Shown: positions 25,842 through 35,373, counted from the stretch's first letter. The stretch is 64,000 nt of DNA from Halomonas elongata (GCF_029081005.1 NZ_JAJQTQ010000002.1:62001-126000), one strand, 5' to 3'. Numbers and translations are program-made. Notes: generated from the letters alone by a model not told the origin.

Positions 25842-26190
25842 TAGAACAAGCAATTACGTTTTCCCTCCTTCCTCACTTTCTGTACCTGCCATCCTGCCCA
25901 TATTCTGTCCAGCATGGGCCATGGCCTCCCGGCTTCCGAGCGCCACCAGCTTCAACAGCCCAATGTCCTGACTTTTCATCTGGTCATCGAGCTGAGCTGT
26001 CCCGTGTCCTGGGACAGGCGATTCTTTTCTTGTTACGTGCACATTGTGTCTCCACTGTCCTACATCCTATGCAGATCTGCCGGTGTTACTCTGCGACGTG
26101 CTGTATCCCACAGCACCCCCGCAGCTTGGGCGCCACGGATGGCAAATGCTGCATCCAAGGAGGAACGCGTGGCCAGGGACGGCCTCTTTG
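25842..26190. other. gap after attR with a possible gene fragment
   Basis: No intact gene. A short minus-strand frame at about 25854-25985 (MKSQDIGLLKLVALGSREAM) reads like the first residues of a small helix-turn-helix protein that is broken soon after. Otherwise nothing is seen. Confidence 0.35.
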
Positions 26191-26451
26191 CTATCCAGAG
26201 ATCAGTCGCGCGCCGGGCGGAACCTGATAGCGAAGCTCGTGGCATGGGCCGGGTGGCGGTTGCTGGCCAGCAGGTCGATCCGAATACCAGATCCGGCATT
26301 CTCCGGGCGGCGGCATGTGGCCTTGGGGGACTGACGAGCTTGAGCGATGATGACCGCCGCCATGCCCGCCATAGTCTCCACCGTATGCCACGCATCCAGA
26401 CAGTGTGCCAAGCAGTCCGACGACTGCTGTCAGTCTTCCCATCTTCATCAT
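26191..26451 (-). CDS. small lipoprotein, Pro-rich
   Basis: 86 residues. Begins MMKMGRLTAVVGLLGTLSGC, a lipoprotein signal with the lipobox LSGC, then a His/Gly-rich stretch and a region with repeated PPPG (HMPPPGECRIWYSDRPAG and QQPPPGPC). Start supported by GAGGTAGC just upstream. It should be anchored to a membrane facing the periplasm. Proteins with this C-terminal pattern occur in many proteobacteria as unknowns; function not known. Confidence 0.7.
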   Translation of the reverse strand: MMKMGRLTAVVGLLGTLSGCVAYGGDYGGHGGGHHRSSSSVPQGHMPPPGECRIWYSDRPAGQQPPPGPCHELRYQVPPGARLISG

Positions 26452-26617
26452 TGCTACCTCTCCAAAGGTGTTTTCTCGCACCATAGCAAGAGATCTTGTG
26501 CTGTCTCGGGCAGAGGGCGACATGCCTGGAGATTGCACCGGGTGTCGCTGCCATGCCACAGGGCAGCAGTGCACAGGCTTGCTAGCATGAGAGCTCATTC
26601 TTCACTGGAGAGCCATC

Positions 26618-26851
26618 ATGCGTGTACTGAAAACGGGTCTACTGGTTGGGCTGTTGGCCCTCGGGCTTTCTGCTTGCGGCACATCGACAGGTGAGCGCGC
26701 GCTCAGCGGAGCGGGTGTGGGAGCGGCTGTGGGCGGTGCAGCGGCTGCCGTAACAGGCGGCGATGTCTCCCAGGGGGCTGTCATTGGCGCCGGTGCAGGC
26801 GCAGCTACAGGGGCGGCAACAGACGAGGGTGATATCGACCTGGACGATTGA
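26618..26851 (+). CDS. small glycine-zipper lipoprotein
   Basis: 77 residues. Signal peptide with lipobox LSAC at about 18-21, then a Gly/Ala-rich glycine-zipper stretch (GAGVGAAVGGAAAAVTGG) typical of YMGG/SlyB-like envelope proteins, and an acidic tail. GGAG precedes the ATG. Divergent from the Pro-rich lipoprotein. Probably an outer-membrane-associated structural protein; no enzymatic role. Confidence 0.82.
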   Translation: MRVLKTGLLVGLLALGLSACGTSTGERALSGAGVGAAVGGAAAAVTGGDVSQGAVIGAGAGAATGAATDEGDIDLDD

Positions 26852-26863
26852 GATTCCCGCGCC

Positions 26864-26886
26864 GGCGTCGGGTGATGCCCGACGCC
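26864..26886 (+). terminator. hairpin after the glycine-zipper lipoprotein gene
   Basis: Perfect 9-bp arms GGCGTCGGG and CCCGACGCC with a 5-nt loop, starting 12 bp after the stop. No T run follows. Confidence 0.55.
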
Positions 26887-27092
26887 CTCGAGAAATGCCC
26901 AGCACAGCGCGTGCGACACGCGATGTGTCATCGATGATGCCGAACTGTGCCGATGGTTCGATTCCAACTGAGCCATCTCTTTAGCGTTTTGGCATCAACC
27001 TGCATTCCTTTTTGGCTGCTTGTCCCGTCTTTTCTGGTTCTTTGGTGTGTGCAGCGATTTGTAGCCATTCCTCTCAGGTATCTACTCATCTC

Positions 27093-28214
27093 TCAATATG
27101 ATGAGTCGCTGATGCGCCACGCCTGCTTCAAGCGCGTCACGGTATGTTCCCATTTCGGTGTCGTGGGTTTGCAGACAGTGTTCTGATTGCCGAACAGGCC
27201 GACTTCGCTGAATGCCTGCGAGGCAGGAAATGAGGTGATCCAGCGGACCGGTACGAGATATTCCGCCGCGTCTTCGTCATCTTCATCGATAGCTTGGTGA
27301 AGATGCGGGTACTCGTCGGCCGTCGTGAGGTCCTGAAGTCGCGTGCTGCCTTGATCGGTCTGCACCGTGAAATGGTCGCCTCGGCAGCGCTCCCCGGTTA
27401 CCTCGGCCACACCCACATAGCCGGTCTTGGGGATATTGATCCAGACTCTGTCACCTTCTGACAGCATGGCGAGGGTCTTCGAGTACCAGGCTGCTCCACC
27501 GCCGGCGATGAAGCCGTAGCGACGTGCCAGCTCCCAGGGGCGGTTATCGCCGAAGGAGGCGTAGAACTCACCGTTCCAGGGCTCCTTGTGTGCCTTGCGG
27601 GCGGCCGACTGGGCCGGCTCGTCCGGATCGATCATCCAGGCGCGGCTCAGGTAATGGTTGCCCTGGTCCTCGAAGGCGGCGAAGAACATGGCATTGATCG
27701 AGAGCTGGGCATGCTCGTTGAGGTAATTGATGATCCGCTCGCTGCTGGCGTCGAGCTGGGTGGCCACGACCACCAGCTGGTGATTCTCGTTGAGGGTGAC
27801 CCTGTCCAGGGTGATACCGAACTTGGCCTCGAAGGCATCCTCGAGAGACGCATGAGGGCGCTGATAGCGTTCGGCGAAGGCCTGGTAGATCTCAATCAGC
27901 TGGTAGTCGGCCAGGGTGACGACCCAGGAGGCATAGTCGATGGCCTGAGCCACCACGTCTCGAGGCGTCTTGTCGCGCTTGAGTTCGATGATGATGACCG
28001 TGCCGTTGGCGTCGATCGCCAGCAGGTCGATCAGCTTGTCAAAGCCGGTGCGAACTTGGCGGCCGATCAGCAGCCAATCCCGGTTGAGGATCGAGACATC
28101 CTGCATGATCTGTTCTTCCAGTTGCCCCTCGTCGGCGAGCCCCGTAGGCCGCAGCTTCTGCGGCCGTTCACCTGTATTACCTGCCAGCTTCCAGATACCT
28201 TGCTCGATGGCCAT
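27093..28214 (-). CDS. DUF91-type endonuclease-like protein
   Basis: 373 residues. The N-terminal third carries a PD-(D/E)xK-like nuclease core: FDKLIDLLAIDANGTVIIIELKRD (Asp, then Glu-x-Lys) followed by VVAQAIDYASWV, as in NucS/DUF91 proteins. The C-terminal part (about 220-373) is less clear and includes a PWELARRYGFIAGG stretch. The ATG at 28214 was preferred to a GTG upstream. Stand-alone DUF91 proteins are often near mobile elements; the role here (repair or defence) is open. Confidence 0.8.
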   Translation of the reverse strand: MAIEQGIWKLAGNTGERPQKLRPTGLADEGQLEEQIMQDVSILNRDWLLIGRQVRTGFDKLIDLLAIDANGTVIIIELKRDKTPRDVVAQAIDYASWVVTLADYQLIEIYQAFAERYQRPHASLEDAFEAKFGITLDRVTLNENHQLVVVATQLDASSERIINYLNEHAQLSINAMFFAAFEDQGNHYLSRAWMIDPDEPAQSAARKAHKEPWNGEFYASFGDNRPWELARRYGFIAGGGAAWYSKTLAMLSEGDRVWINIPKTGYVGVAEVTGERCRGDHFTVQTDQGSTRLQDLTTADEYPHLHQAIDEDDEDAAEYLVPVRWITSFPASQAFSEVGLFGNQNTVCKPTTPKWEHTVTRLKQAWRISDSSY

Positions 28215-28301
28215 ACTGAATCTCTTATGCAATTCGGCGCTATAAAACCCTTTGTGCCTCGCAAGGGTAATCACTATAGTTGTTTGGCAACACGGCCCCG
28301 A

Positions 28302-28740
28302 TCAGTAGATCCGCTTTGCGGTGAAGCTGCTGAGGGGTTTTTTTAATGCCTGTTGCCAGACTGTGCGGGCCACTCCCAGTTTTCCCAGCCTTCGATGATG
28401 CTCACGCCCTCGCTGCCAGGCGAACTTGAAATGCGCTACATCGCCTGCAGTTGATTTGGCCGGCTGATCCACCATATTGCGATTCCATAGGCAGTGATGA
28501 TGGGCGCAGACATTGCGCAGATAGTTGAGGCTGCACAGCCAGGAGGCGAGCACTTGGCCGTCACGAATGCCATAGCAGCCGGCGTTCGATCCTGGTCATC
28601 CTGACGCATTTCGTCGTAGAGCGTGGAAAGCGTGTCGAAGTCCCACACCTCGCAGGCGATCCAGATCGGAAGATCAGCCCGTACTTCTCCTTGTGATGTA
28701 CTTGGTGCAGATATCTCGTCCGCTGAAAGCCTGCCTGGTC
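28302..28740 (-). pseudogene. Abi (AbiD/AbiF-type) abortive-infection gene remnant
   Basis: Pieces in three frames line up with the Abi_2 family: HQVHHKEKYGL, then PIWIACEVWDFDTLSTLYDE, then YGIRDGQVLASWLCSLNYL and RNVCAHHHCLWNRNM. Frame changes occur near 28680 and 28585, and the N-terminal half is missing, so no full protein can be made. The family senses phage infection and stops growth. The remnant shows that a defence gene was once here. Confidence 0.7.
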
Positions 28741-29063
28741 ATAGCCGCTTCCCTGCTGCGTTCATAGATTAGTTATCATGCTAGGTTACGTGAAACCGCG
28801 CTTAAACGCACCGATGGGACCTGAGCCGCCATACGTGCGCGTCCATGTCGGCGATTGGGCTCACGCAAGCCTCATGATCCCGTGAAAAAGCGGCTTCCAT
28901 GGCAATGAAGTTAGCGACGATGACGAGCTGTGTTTCGAGGTCAAGAAACTTATGGTTTAAGGAATATACTAAAAGCGGCCTTAAATGACGATTTTGTGCT
29001 TGAAGATAAACCGTTGTGTTTTATCTTTTCCACTGAAAACGGAAATAAAGGCCGCTATGGAGC
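28741..29063. other. gap with nested inverted repeats before the AbiEi gene
   Basis: No gene seen. AGCGGCCTT at about 28974 pairs with AAGGCCGCT at about 29048, and inside it AGATAAA pairs with TTTATCT across a short spacer. The nested structure ends just before the GTG of the AbiEi-like gene and may be its promoter-leader or operator. Confidence 0.45.
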
Positions 29064-29840
29064 GTGAAAATAAACCAGCTGTTGCACAAGATCCCGTATG
29101 GCGCCGTCGTGACGACCGCCTGGCTTGCGTCACACGGCGTCACCTCGGATCAGGCACGTAAGCTGGCCAGCAGTGGCTGGCTGCAGCGCGTGGGGTACGG
29201 TGCCTACTGCCAAGCGGGGGAGCCTCTTACCTGGGAGAGCGCTGTTTTCGCCTTACAGGCGAGCGACGACACGGGCTTACCACCGCTTTGGCCGGGTGGC
29301 CAGACGGCCCTGGCATTGCATGGCTTTGCCCACTATCTGCCCATGGGGGAAAGCACGACACACCTGTATGGCAATGAGGCCGTTCGGCTGCCCCGGTGGT
29401 TGAGTGATGCCGAGTGGGCAGGGCGGATGGTCCTCCACTCTGAAAAGGGCCTGCCAGTACAGCTTCCCGGTAGCTTCACTGACTACGCGCCGGATGGCAG
29501 GGCCTTCAGCTTGCAGGTATCGACCCCCGAGCGAGCGGTGTTGGAATGGATTGCCGTGACGCCGAATGCGCTGCTGTTCAACAGTGGGCTGGTCGACACC
29601 TTCGGTGGCCTCAATACGCTGCGCCCGCGCCGGCTTCAGGCATTGCTGGAGGGGTGCCGTTCGGTGAGAACCAAGCGGGCCTTCCTGGTGCTGGCTCGCC
29701 ACGCCGGGCATGCCTGGTACGGTCGTCTGGAACCACGCCGACTGGACCTCGGCAAAGGCAAGCGGCAGCTCTGCCAGGGTGGCAAGTTGGATAGGGAATA
29801 TCACGTGACGGTGCCGGAGACGTTCCTGCATGCCGATTGA
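29064..29840 (+). CDS. AbiEi-family antitoxin-like protein (no toxin partner)
   Basis: 258 residues of the AbiEi type: an N-terminal winged helix (TTAWLASHGVTSDQARKLAS, then GWLQRVGYGAYCQ) and a C-terminal domain (about 95-258, with GGQTALALHGFAHYLPMG and STPERAVLEW). In type IV systems AbiEi represses and counteracts the nucleotidyltransferase toxin AbiEii encoded right after it. Here no AbiEii gene follows; the next sequence is a minus-strand fragment. Start is GTG. It may be an orphan regulator. Confidence 0.8.
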   Translation: MKINQLLHKIPYGAVVTTAWLASHGVTSDQARKLASSGWLQRVGYGAYCQAGEPLTWESAVFALQASDDTGLPPLWPGGQTALALHGFAHYLPMGESTTHLYGNEAVRLPRWLSDAEWAGRMVLHSEKGLPVQLPGSFTDYAPDGRAFSLQVSTPERAVLEWIAVTPNALLFNSGLVDTFGGLNTLRPRRLQALLEGCRSVRTKRAFLVLARHAGHAWYGRLEPRRLDLGKGKRQLCQGGKLDREYHVTVPETFLHAD

Positions 29841-30059
29841 ATCGAGATCCATCCCCTGCTGGGCGATATGCTTTCGAAGTTTTGTTCGTTCTCTGCGAAC
29901 GATGATTGCCACATAGGTAATGACAACCGTCAGGCCGGCGCCTCCTCCCATGAATATTCCCGCGCCCCCGCTGGTTAGGGATGCCATGACAGCGAAAGCG
30001 AGAAACGCCAGAAACGGTATGATGATCAGTATCTGAAAAACGACCCATAAAGCTTGCAT
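29841..30059 (-). pseudogene. membrane protein fragment
   Basis: MQALWVVFQILIIIPFLAFL and a second hydrophobic segment (GGGAGLTVVITYVAIIV) followed by basic RRERTKLRKH: two membrane helices, then the frame runs into antisense of the AbiEi gene. Probably the remaining part of a larger membrane protein gene cut by recombination. Could also be a short real protein with an unusual C-terminus. Confidence 0.35.
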
Positions 30060-30084
30060 ACGATAGAGTGATGTCCTGTCTGTC

Positions 30085-30417
30085 TGAGCTATCTGGAGCG
30101 TTCCCGCCCAGGGGGACATAATGGCGATAGCCTTGCAGCGTGAGTGCCGTCATGCCGCCGACATGGACATCGTAGTCCATGATGTGCTGCATCGAGAGGA
30201 GGCTGGCCTTGCAGTCGATCATGTCGGTTTGTTTGGCGCCTGGCGCTGGGCGCAGGAAAACGCCGCGCGTCACACGCTCCAGCCAGCCGCGGTCCACATA
30301 TTTGCGCGCGAGGAAGCGGCTGACCTCATGTCGTTCCAGCCAACCTGAATCGACCATGAAACCAGGAGGGGCGGCTTCGAGGATACGCTTTAGCTTCCCT
30401 TCTTCATGTGTACTCAT
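30085..30417 (-). pseudogene. second AbiEi-like gene, N-terminal fragment
   Basis: About 110 residues clearly of the AbiEi type: FMVDSGWLERHEVSRFLARK, RGWLERVTRGVFLRP, then GGMTALTLQGYRHYVPLGGN. The family sequence stops there and changes into unrelated code around 30085, at the start of the membrane-protein fragment. The C-terminal domain is lost. It faces the intact AbiEi gene on the other strand, so this locus has gone through a rearrangement. Confidence 0.65.
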
Positions 30418-30581
30418 CGGGCACTTATTATCATGTTTTCAAAGAATTGACTATATGGTTCTTTGTTTATCAAGATTTCTGTGCATCTTAAGGGTACAAA
30501 CTTACCACAAAGCAAAGCCAGGAAGAGTCTGTCAGCCAACTACGCGATGGCGCCCTTGCTTCGTCAACCTTCGGGTCACAT

Positions 30582-31478
30582 ATGGATATTCTCGATAAAC
30601 GGGCATTTTACCTTCATGAGGTCTGCAATTGCGGCGGGATTCGCGCTGCTTCAGAGCACCTCCATATCAACCCTTCGGTGATCAGCCGTCAGGTGCGTAG
30701 CCTGGAGCGTGAGCTCGGCATGGCGCTGCTGGAAAAGCAGGGACGCCATGTCGTCCCTACCGAAGCAGGAAAGCTGGTGGAGGACAGTTTTCTGGCTCAG
30801 CGACGGCTGAATTCGGAGTTGAGCGACACATTGTCGCGGCTCAATAATCTGCAACTTGGCAAGGTCGTGGTATCGGTTGGAGATGGCTTCGTTGATAGTT
30901 TTATCCATGATGTCATGCAGAAGGTCGCCGAACAGTATCCAGATGTTCTGATCGACATTCGTACCGGCATCTACTATCCACAAGAGCCCCATGAGATGGT
31001 AGCCAACGATGAGGTCGACATCGCGGTCACCTATGGGCCGGTATCGGACCCGCGCCTGGTAGTGCATTCCTTTGAACGTGGTCCGCTGTGTGCGCTGGTC
31101 GCACCGGGACATCCATTGGCTCACGCTCAGAGTGTCAGTATTGCCGAGTTGGCGCGTCACAAATTGATTTTCTTGCCGGACGTGTCTGGCACCCAGCGCT
31201 TTGTGAACGACGTTTTCCGTGCCGGAGGACAGTTGGTGACACCTGCATATCGTTGCAACCTGCATTCGATCTCGCGGCGTATGGCCTGTGCAGGCATCGG
31301 GGTGGCGTTCATGACGGCGGCGGCGGCCGGGAAGGAGGTGGCCGCGGGGGAGCTCGAGGCTATTCCCATCGCCCATCCCATGGCCGAGGCAAGCCAGGGA
31401 AACCTGGTGCGCAGGGCCGGCAGGCGGTTGTCCCCGGCTGCCGGCTATTTGTGGAAGGTAATGCTATCGATGCAGTGA
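30582..31478 (+). CDS. LysR-family regulator (AbgR-like by context)
   Basis: 298 residues with the LysR winged helix-turn-helix at about 17-65 (GGIRAASEHLHINPSVISRQ, RSLERELGMALLEKQGRHV) and a periplasmic-binding-protein-like effector domain. Its stop codon abuts the stop of the convergent transporter gene with no gap. In E. coli the abgABT genes for p-aminobenzoyl-glutamate use are controlled by the LysR protein AbgR, so control of the transporter and hydrolase here is likely but inferred. Confidence 0.88.
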   Translation: MDILDKRAFYLHEVCNCGGIRAASEHLHINPSVISRQVRSLERELGMALLEKQGRHVVPTEAGKLVEDSFLAQRRLNSELSDTLSRLNNLQLGKVVVSVGDGFVDSFIHDVMQKVAEQYPDVLIDIRTGIYYPQEPHEMVANDEVDIAVTYGPVSDPRLVVHSFERGPLCALVAPGHPLAHAQSVSIAELARHKLIFLPDVSGTQRFVNDVFRAGGQLVTPAYRCNLHSISRRMACAGIGVAFMTAAAAGKEVAAGELEAIPIAHPMAEASQGNLVRRAGRRLSPAAGYLWKVMLSMQ

Positions 31479-32984
31479 TCAGCTGGCCATCATGTAGATG
31501 CCAGGGCCGATCGGCCAGCCCATGCTGAGCCAGAACATCAGGAAGGCGCTCCAGGCCAGCAGGAAGGTAACAGCCATGGGCAGCATGGTGGCGATTAGCG
31601 TTCCCAGCCCCATGTCCGGCTTGTAACGCTGCATGTACACCAGTGCGACAGAGAAGTACGGACTCATGGGCGAGATGATGTTGGTACTCGAGTCGCCGAT
31701 GCGGAACATGGCGAGCACGAAGGCCGGATCGAAGTCGATCATCATGAGCATGGGGACGAACACCGGGGCCATGAGCGCCCATTGTGCCGAGCCGCTGGTC
31801 ATGAAGACGTTGAGTACCGTGCTCATGAGGATGAAGGCGAATACCAGAGGGAGTCCGGTGAAACCGGTGCTCTGCAGGATGTTCGAGCCTTCGATGGCGA
31901 TGAACTGCCCGAGCTCGGACCATTTGAAGTAGGCAATGAACTGCGAGATGGCAAAGAAGAGCACCAATGTCGGTGCCAGCTCGCTGGCGGCCTCCGACAT
32001 GTGCTGGGGGACATCTTTGCTGTTCTTGATCTTGCCAGTGGTGATTCCGTAGACCAGGCCGATCACCACAAAGTAGCCGAACATCAGCGGTACCAGTGAG
32101 CGCAGGAAGGGCGACGGAATCAGGCCACCATCCTCGTTGCGCAGTGGTGAGGCTTCCGGCAGCACCGTCAGCAGAATCAGGGCGAGATAGACCAGGGTGG
32201 CCAGCCCCACACGCTTGAGTCCGCGTTTCTCGTCAGTGGTGAGCTCGTGGTGGTCGACGGTGGTGGTGAAGTCCTTGTCCAGGGGAAGAGTACGCTGCAG
32301 ACGTGGCTCTACCACCTTGTCGATCACCAGGGTACCGGCGGTGGCCAGTACGAACACCGAGCAAGCGACGAAGTAGTAGTTGTCCACTGGCGAGATATAG
32401 GCATCGGGATCGACCAGACGCGCCGCATCGGTGGTGATGCCGGCAAACAGCGCATCGCCCACGGTGATGAACAGGCTGGCGTCGAAGCCGGCGCCCGCCG
32501 CAGCATAGGCCGCTGCGGCTCCGGCAATGGGGTGGCGGCCTACCGAGTAGTAGACCATGGCCGCCAGTGGAATAAGGATCAGATAGTTTGCATCGGAGGC
32601 GATACTGCCGCAGATGCCCGCCAGGAAGACGCAGAAGGTCAGCAGTGAAGATGGCGCTTTAGCCACACTGACTTGCATCAGTGTTGACATCAGCCCCACC
32701 TTGTCGGCGAGGCCGATGCCGAACATGACGACCAGGATGAGCCCCAGGGGAGGGAAGTTGACAAAGTTTCTGACCACACTGGTCAACATGAACTCCAGCC
32801 CCTCCGGAGAGATAAGGCTTCGGACATGGACCTCGGCTTCGGTCTGCGGGTTGACTGCCGATACGCCTAAAAAGGCCAATAGGGCGGAAAGCACTATTAC
32901 CACGGCGGCCAGAATAGAAAAAAGAATGAAAGGGTGAGGCAGTTTATTGCCCACGCGTTCGATAGAACTGAGTACGGCTTGCAT
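31479..32984 (-). CDS. abgT: AbgT-family transporter
   Basis: 501-residue inner-membrane transporter of the AbgT/MtrF family with about 11-13 hydrophobic segments. Family segments are visible: VGNKLPHPFILFSILA at the N-terminus, GICGSIASDANYLILIPLAA, AAAYAAAGAGFDASLF, and a late IGDSSTNIISPMSPYF. Members take up p-aminobenzoyl-glutamate or export antifolate sulfonamides. A hydrolase gene is 103 bp upstream in the same direction, which supports an uptake-and-hydrolysis pathway. Confidence 0.92.
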   Translation of the reverse strand: MQAVLSSIERVGNKLPHPFILFSILAAVVIVLSALLAFLGVSAVNPQTEAEVHVRSLISPEGLEFMLTSVVRNFVNFPPLGLILVVMFGIGLADKVGLMSTLMQVSVAKAPSSLLTFCVFLAGICGSIASDANYLILIPLAAMVYYSVGRHPIAGAAAAYAAAGAGFDASLFITVGDALFAGITTDAARLVDPDAYISPVDNYYFVACSVFVLATAGTLVIDKVVEPRLQRTLPLDKDFTTTVDHHELTTDEKRGLKRVGLATLVYLALILLTVLPEASPLRNEDGGLIPSPFLRSLVPLMFGYFVVIGLVYGITTGKIKNSKDVPQHMSEAASELAPTLVLFFAISQFIAYFKWSELGQFIAIEGSNILQSTGFTGLPLVFAFILMSTVLNVFMTSGSAQWALMAPVFVPMLMMIDFDPAFVLAMFRIGDSSTNIISPMSPYFSVALVYMQRYKPDMGLGTLIATMLPMAVTFLLAWSAFLMFWLSMGWPIGPGIYMMAS

Positions 32985-33087
32985 GATGATTGACCTTGTT
33001 GTGTATCACGTGGTGAGTGGAGTCAGGCAGCGTCAATCGGCATTACCTATCACTCGGTTTGTTATTTCCCGTGGATTGTTACCCCAG

Positions 33088-34245
33088 TTATTCAGGCTTC
33101 ATGAGGCCTTTGGCCAGGGCAACGAAAACGCCCCCTGCGATCGGCAGGATGTGGTCGTTGAAGTCGTAGTGTTCGTTGTGCAGATAGGCGCTGTCGCCGT
33201 TGCCAACGAAGAAGAAACATCCCGGTACTTCCTGCAGGTAGAAGGCGAAATCCTCCGCCCCCATGGTCGGCATGTAGTCCAACTGCTGAATGTCATTGCT
33301 CACTTCGCATGCGCGGGAAAGCTCCAGTACCCGTTCTGCCCAGAATACGTCGTTGACCAACGGGGGAATCTGGTGCTCATGCTCCAGGCTGAAAGTGGCC
33401 CCATGGGCGGCGCAGACACCGTTGACAAGCGCCTCCAGCTTTCCGACCAAGGCGTCACGCGAGGAGGGACGATCACTGCGGATATTGACCACGAGTTCTG
33501 CATCACCGGGTATGACGTTGGCCGCGTCACCGGCATGGAAAGCCGCCACAGTGATTACCCCTGCTTCGAGAGGAGACTTGTGTCGTCCAACCAGCCCTTG
33601 CAGCTGCTGGACGATACTGGCGCCGACGTAGATGGGATCGACGGCGAGATGGGGCATGGCGGCGTGGCCGGAACGCCCGCTGATCTTGAGCCGGAAGGTA
33701 TCGTTGCCACCCATGGCTGGGCCGGGTTTGACGAACACCTGGCCGGCGGGAAAGCCGGGGCGGTTGTGGTAGCCAAAGATGGCGGAAACGCGGGGGTTGT
33801 CCAGCACACCTTCTTCGATCATGCGTGCGGCGCCGTTGCCGCCTTCTTCCGCTGGCTGGAAGATCAGCTTCAGATGCCCGCTGAGCGAGTCTCGCTGGGC
33901 CATGATCGTTTCCGCTGCCAATAACAACGCAGCAGTGTGGCCATCATGGCCACAGGCGTGCATCAACCCGGCATTGCGAGATCCGTGGGCAAAGGTATTG
34001 GCTTCATGGATGGGCAAGGCGTCCATATCGGCCCGAAAGGCGATGACGGGACCGTCACGTCCCGTGTCGAGTTCACCCATGACGCCTGTTTGAGCGATAT
34101 TTTTCGTCACCTTGTAGCCCAACTTCTGCAGGTGTTCAGCAACGATATCGGCGGTTCGAGTTTCCTCGAACTTGAGCTCGGGATGACGATGCAGGTCCCG
34201 TCGTAGCTCGGTGATGGTTTCCAACTGTCGATCGTTGAACATCAT
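33088..34245 (-). CDS. M20 amidohydrolase (AbgA/AbgB or hippurate hydrolase type)
   Basis: About 385 residues of the M20D amidohydrolase family. Metal-site motifs are present: RADMDALPI, LMHACGHDGHTA and QPAEEGGNGA, then the dimerisation domain with SGRSGHAAMPHLAVD and the late metal ligand in MGAEDFAFYL. The start is one of two adjacent ATGs after AAGGA (34245 or 34242). First gene of a probable operon with abgT; it likely cleaves an N-acyl or aminobenzoyl amino acid taken up by that transporter. Exact substrate inferred. Confidence 0.9.
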   Translation of the reverse strand: MMFNDRQLETITELRRDLHRHPELKFEETRTADIVAEHLQKLGYKVTKNIAQTGVMGELDTGRDGPVIAFRADMDALPIHEANTFAHGSRNAGLMHACGHDGHTAALLLAAETIMAQRDSLSGHLKLIFQPAEEGGNGAARMIEEGVLDNPRVSAIFGYHNRPGFPAGQVFVKPGPAMGGNDTFRLKISGRSGHAAMPHLAVDPIYVGASIVQQLQGLVGRHKSPLEAGVITVAAFHAGDAANVIPGDAELVVNIRSDRPSSRDALVGKLEALVNGVCAAHGATFSLEHEHQIPPLVNDVFWAERVLELSRACEVSNDIQQLDYMPTMGAEDFAFYLQEVPGCFFFVGNGDSAYLHNEHYDFNDHILPIAGGVFVALAKGLMKPE

Positions 34246-34334
34246 TGTTCCTTGTCGATTCATCAAACATGTTGCTAGTCCGCTAACAGTAGGCGAATGA
34301 CCGGGGACGAAAGAGTGCGGGTAATAGTCATCTT

Positions 34335-34353
34335 TGTTGCCTTGAAGGCAACA
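34335..34353. promoter_or_regulatory. perfect palindrome before the amidohydrolase gene
   Basis: TGTTGCCTTGAAGGCAACA, 9-bp arms around one base, 90 bp upstream of the amidohydrolase ATG. Shape fits a LysR or GntR operator; which protein binds is unknown. Confidence 0.5.
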
Positions 34354-34446
34354 GTCCTTTGAAGAACCGGTTTCGGTGGAGTGCCGGGACTGGATATGGG
34401 GCCCTGAGCAAGGATCTGTGGCCGCATGCTCGCTTTTGCGACGAAG

Positions 34447-35060
34447 TCAACTGAAGCCGTGTAAGACTGACGTTGTGTCGTTGATTACGGGCTGTGATTT
34501 TCGAGAAAGTAGCTGAACGAGTTTATGACAAAGTGTGTAATGCCCCCGGGTTTCCGCACACCCTACGTGGCTAATCCCGGATGCTCTTGGGGCCACATAG
34601 TCCAGAGACTGATGTGACTGTTCTTCGTTGTGGTACCGGATTCCGCGATCGATCACGATCCTGACTTGGCCCAGCGACTCGAAGCGATGGAGCCTGATAC
34701 GCTCCTTGTGCCCGTATAGTGGCGACTGCTTGTTGTCGGACCGCAGCGCCAGAAGCTGAGGAATCCGGCCCAGGAGGCCGATAGGAGGGGAACCGTTCTT
34801 CTTGGTCTCCCGGAGCTCGGACTCATACTGCTCACGAATGTCCTTGGGACGAGTCTTGACCCCGTTCTTCATGCTGCGCTGGGCCTCATCGATCCAGCCC
34901 TCGCCTCCAGAGACAGTGAGATCGTACTGGCGAGCCACCCCAGCCGTCGTTGTCTTGCCCTTGAAGATGTCCATGACCACGGCGGTCCTTCGCTTCGCGG
35001 CCCATTGTTTATGGGATTGCCGTCGCTCATTCTCTCTTCCTGATGGCTGCACTATACCTG
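34447..35060 (-). pseudogene. IS3-family transposase remnant
   Basis: One frame joins the start of an IS3 OrfA (HKQWAAKRRTAVVMDIFKGK, VARQYDLTVS, TRPKDIREQYESELRETK) directly to the end of OrfB (LHRFESLGQVRIVIDRGIRY, NEEQSHQSLDYVAP). Most of the DDE catalytic domain is deleted and several family residues are changed, so it is dead. The natural OrfA start is also out of frame. It marks the border of the accessory stretch that holds the adenylation-reductase gene. Confidence 0.75.
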
Positions 35061-35373
35061 TGCAGCTCTGGAGGGGGCTCTTCAGGGGCGGCCTGGCCCG
35101 CTCCGCATCGATGCCTCCTGGCGCTCCTCGTAGCCCCAACGGGCAGGCGGCATACCTGATTCGAGCCCCGTATTCTCGGCCCGGGGCAGTAGTTGGATGT
35201 CGTTCTTTTAGATGGTTTTCGAATACCTATAAGCCATTCCTGGTTAATTTCATATTAATTAGAGTGTTGTTCTCTAGTCTGTGATTTTTCATTGGTTATT
35301 TGTTTGTGGGATTTGTATCCAGGCTCTAGTGCATGGCGTATAATTATTTCGATGGTTTGGTTTGGAGAAACCC
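35061..35373. other. gap turning A+T-rich
   Basis: No gene supported. The first half is G+C-rich and probably old IS flank; after about 35210 the sequence becomes clearly A+T-rich and leads into the next unknown gene. Confidence 0.45.

Noticed and set aside
26947-26980. GGTTCGATTCC stretch like a tRNA T loop
   Set aside because: The stem has a mismatch and no cloverleaf can be built around it.
29277-29840. C-terminal part of a minus-strand membrane-protein frame
   Set aside because: It is antisense to the intact AbiEi-like gene; only the part beyond 29841 looks like real protein code.
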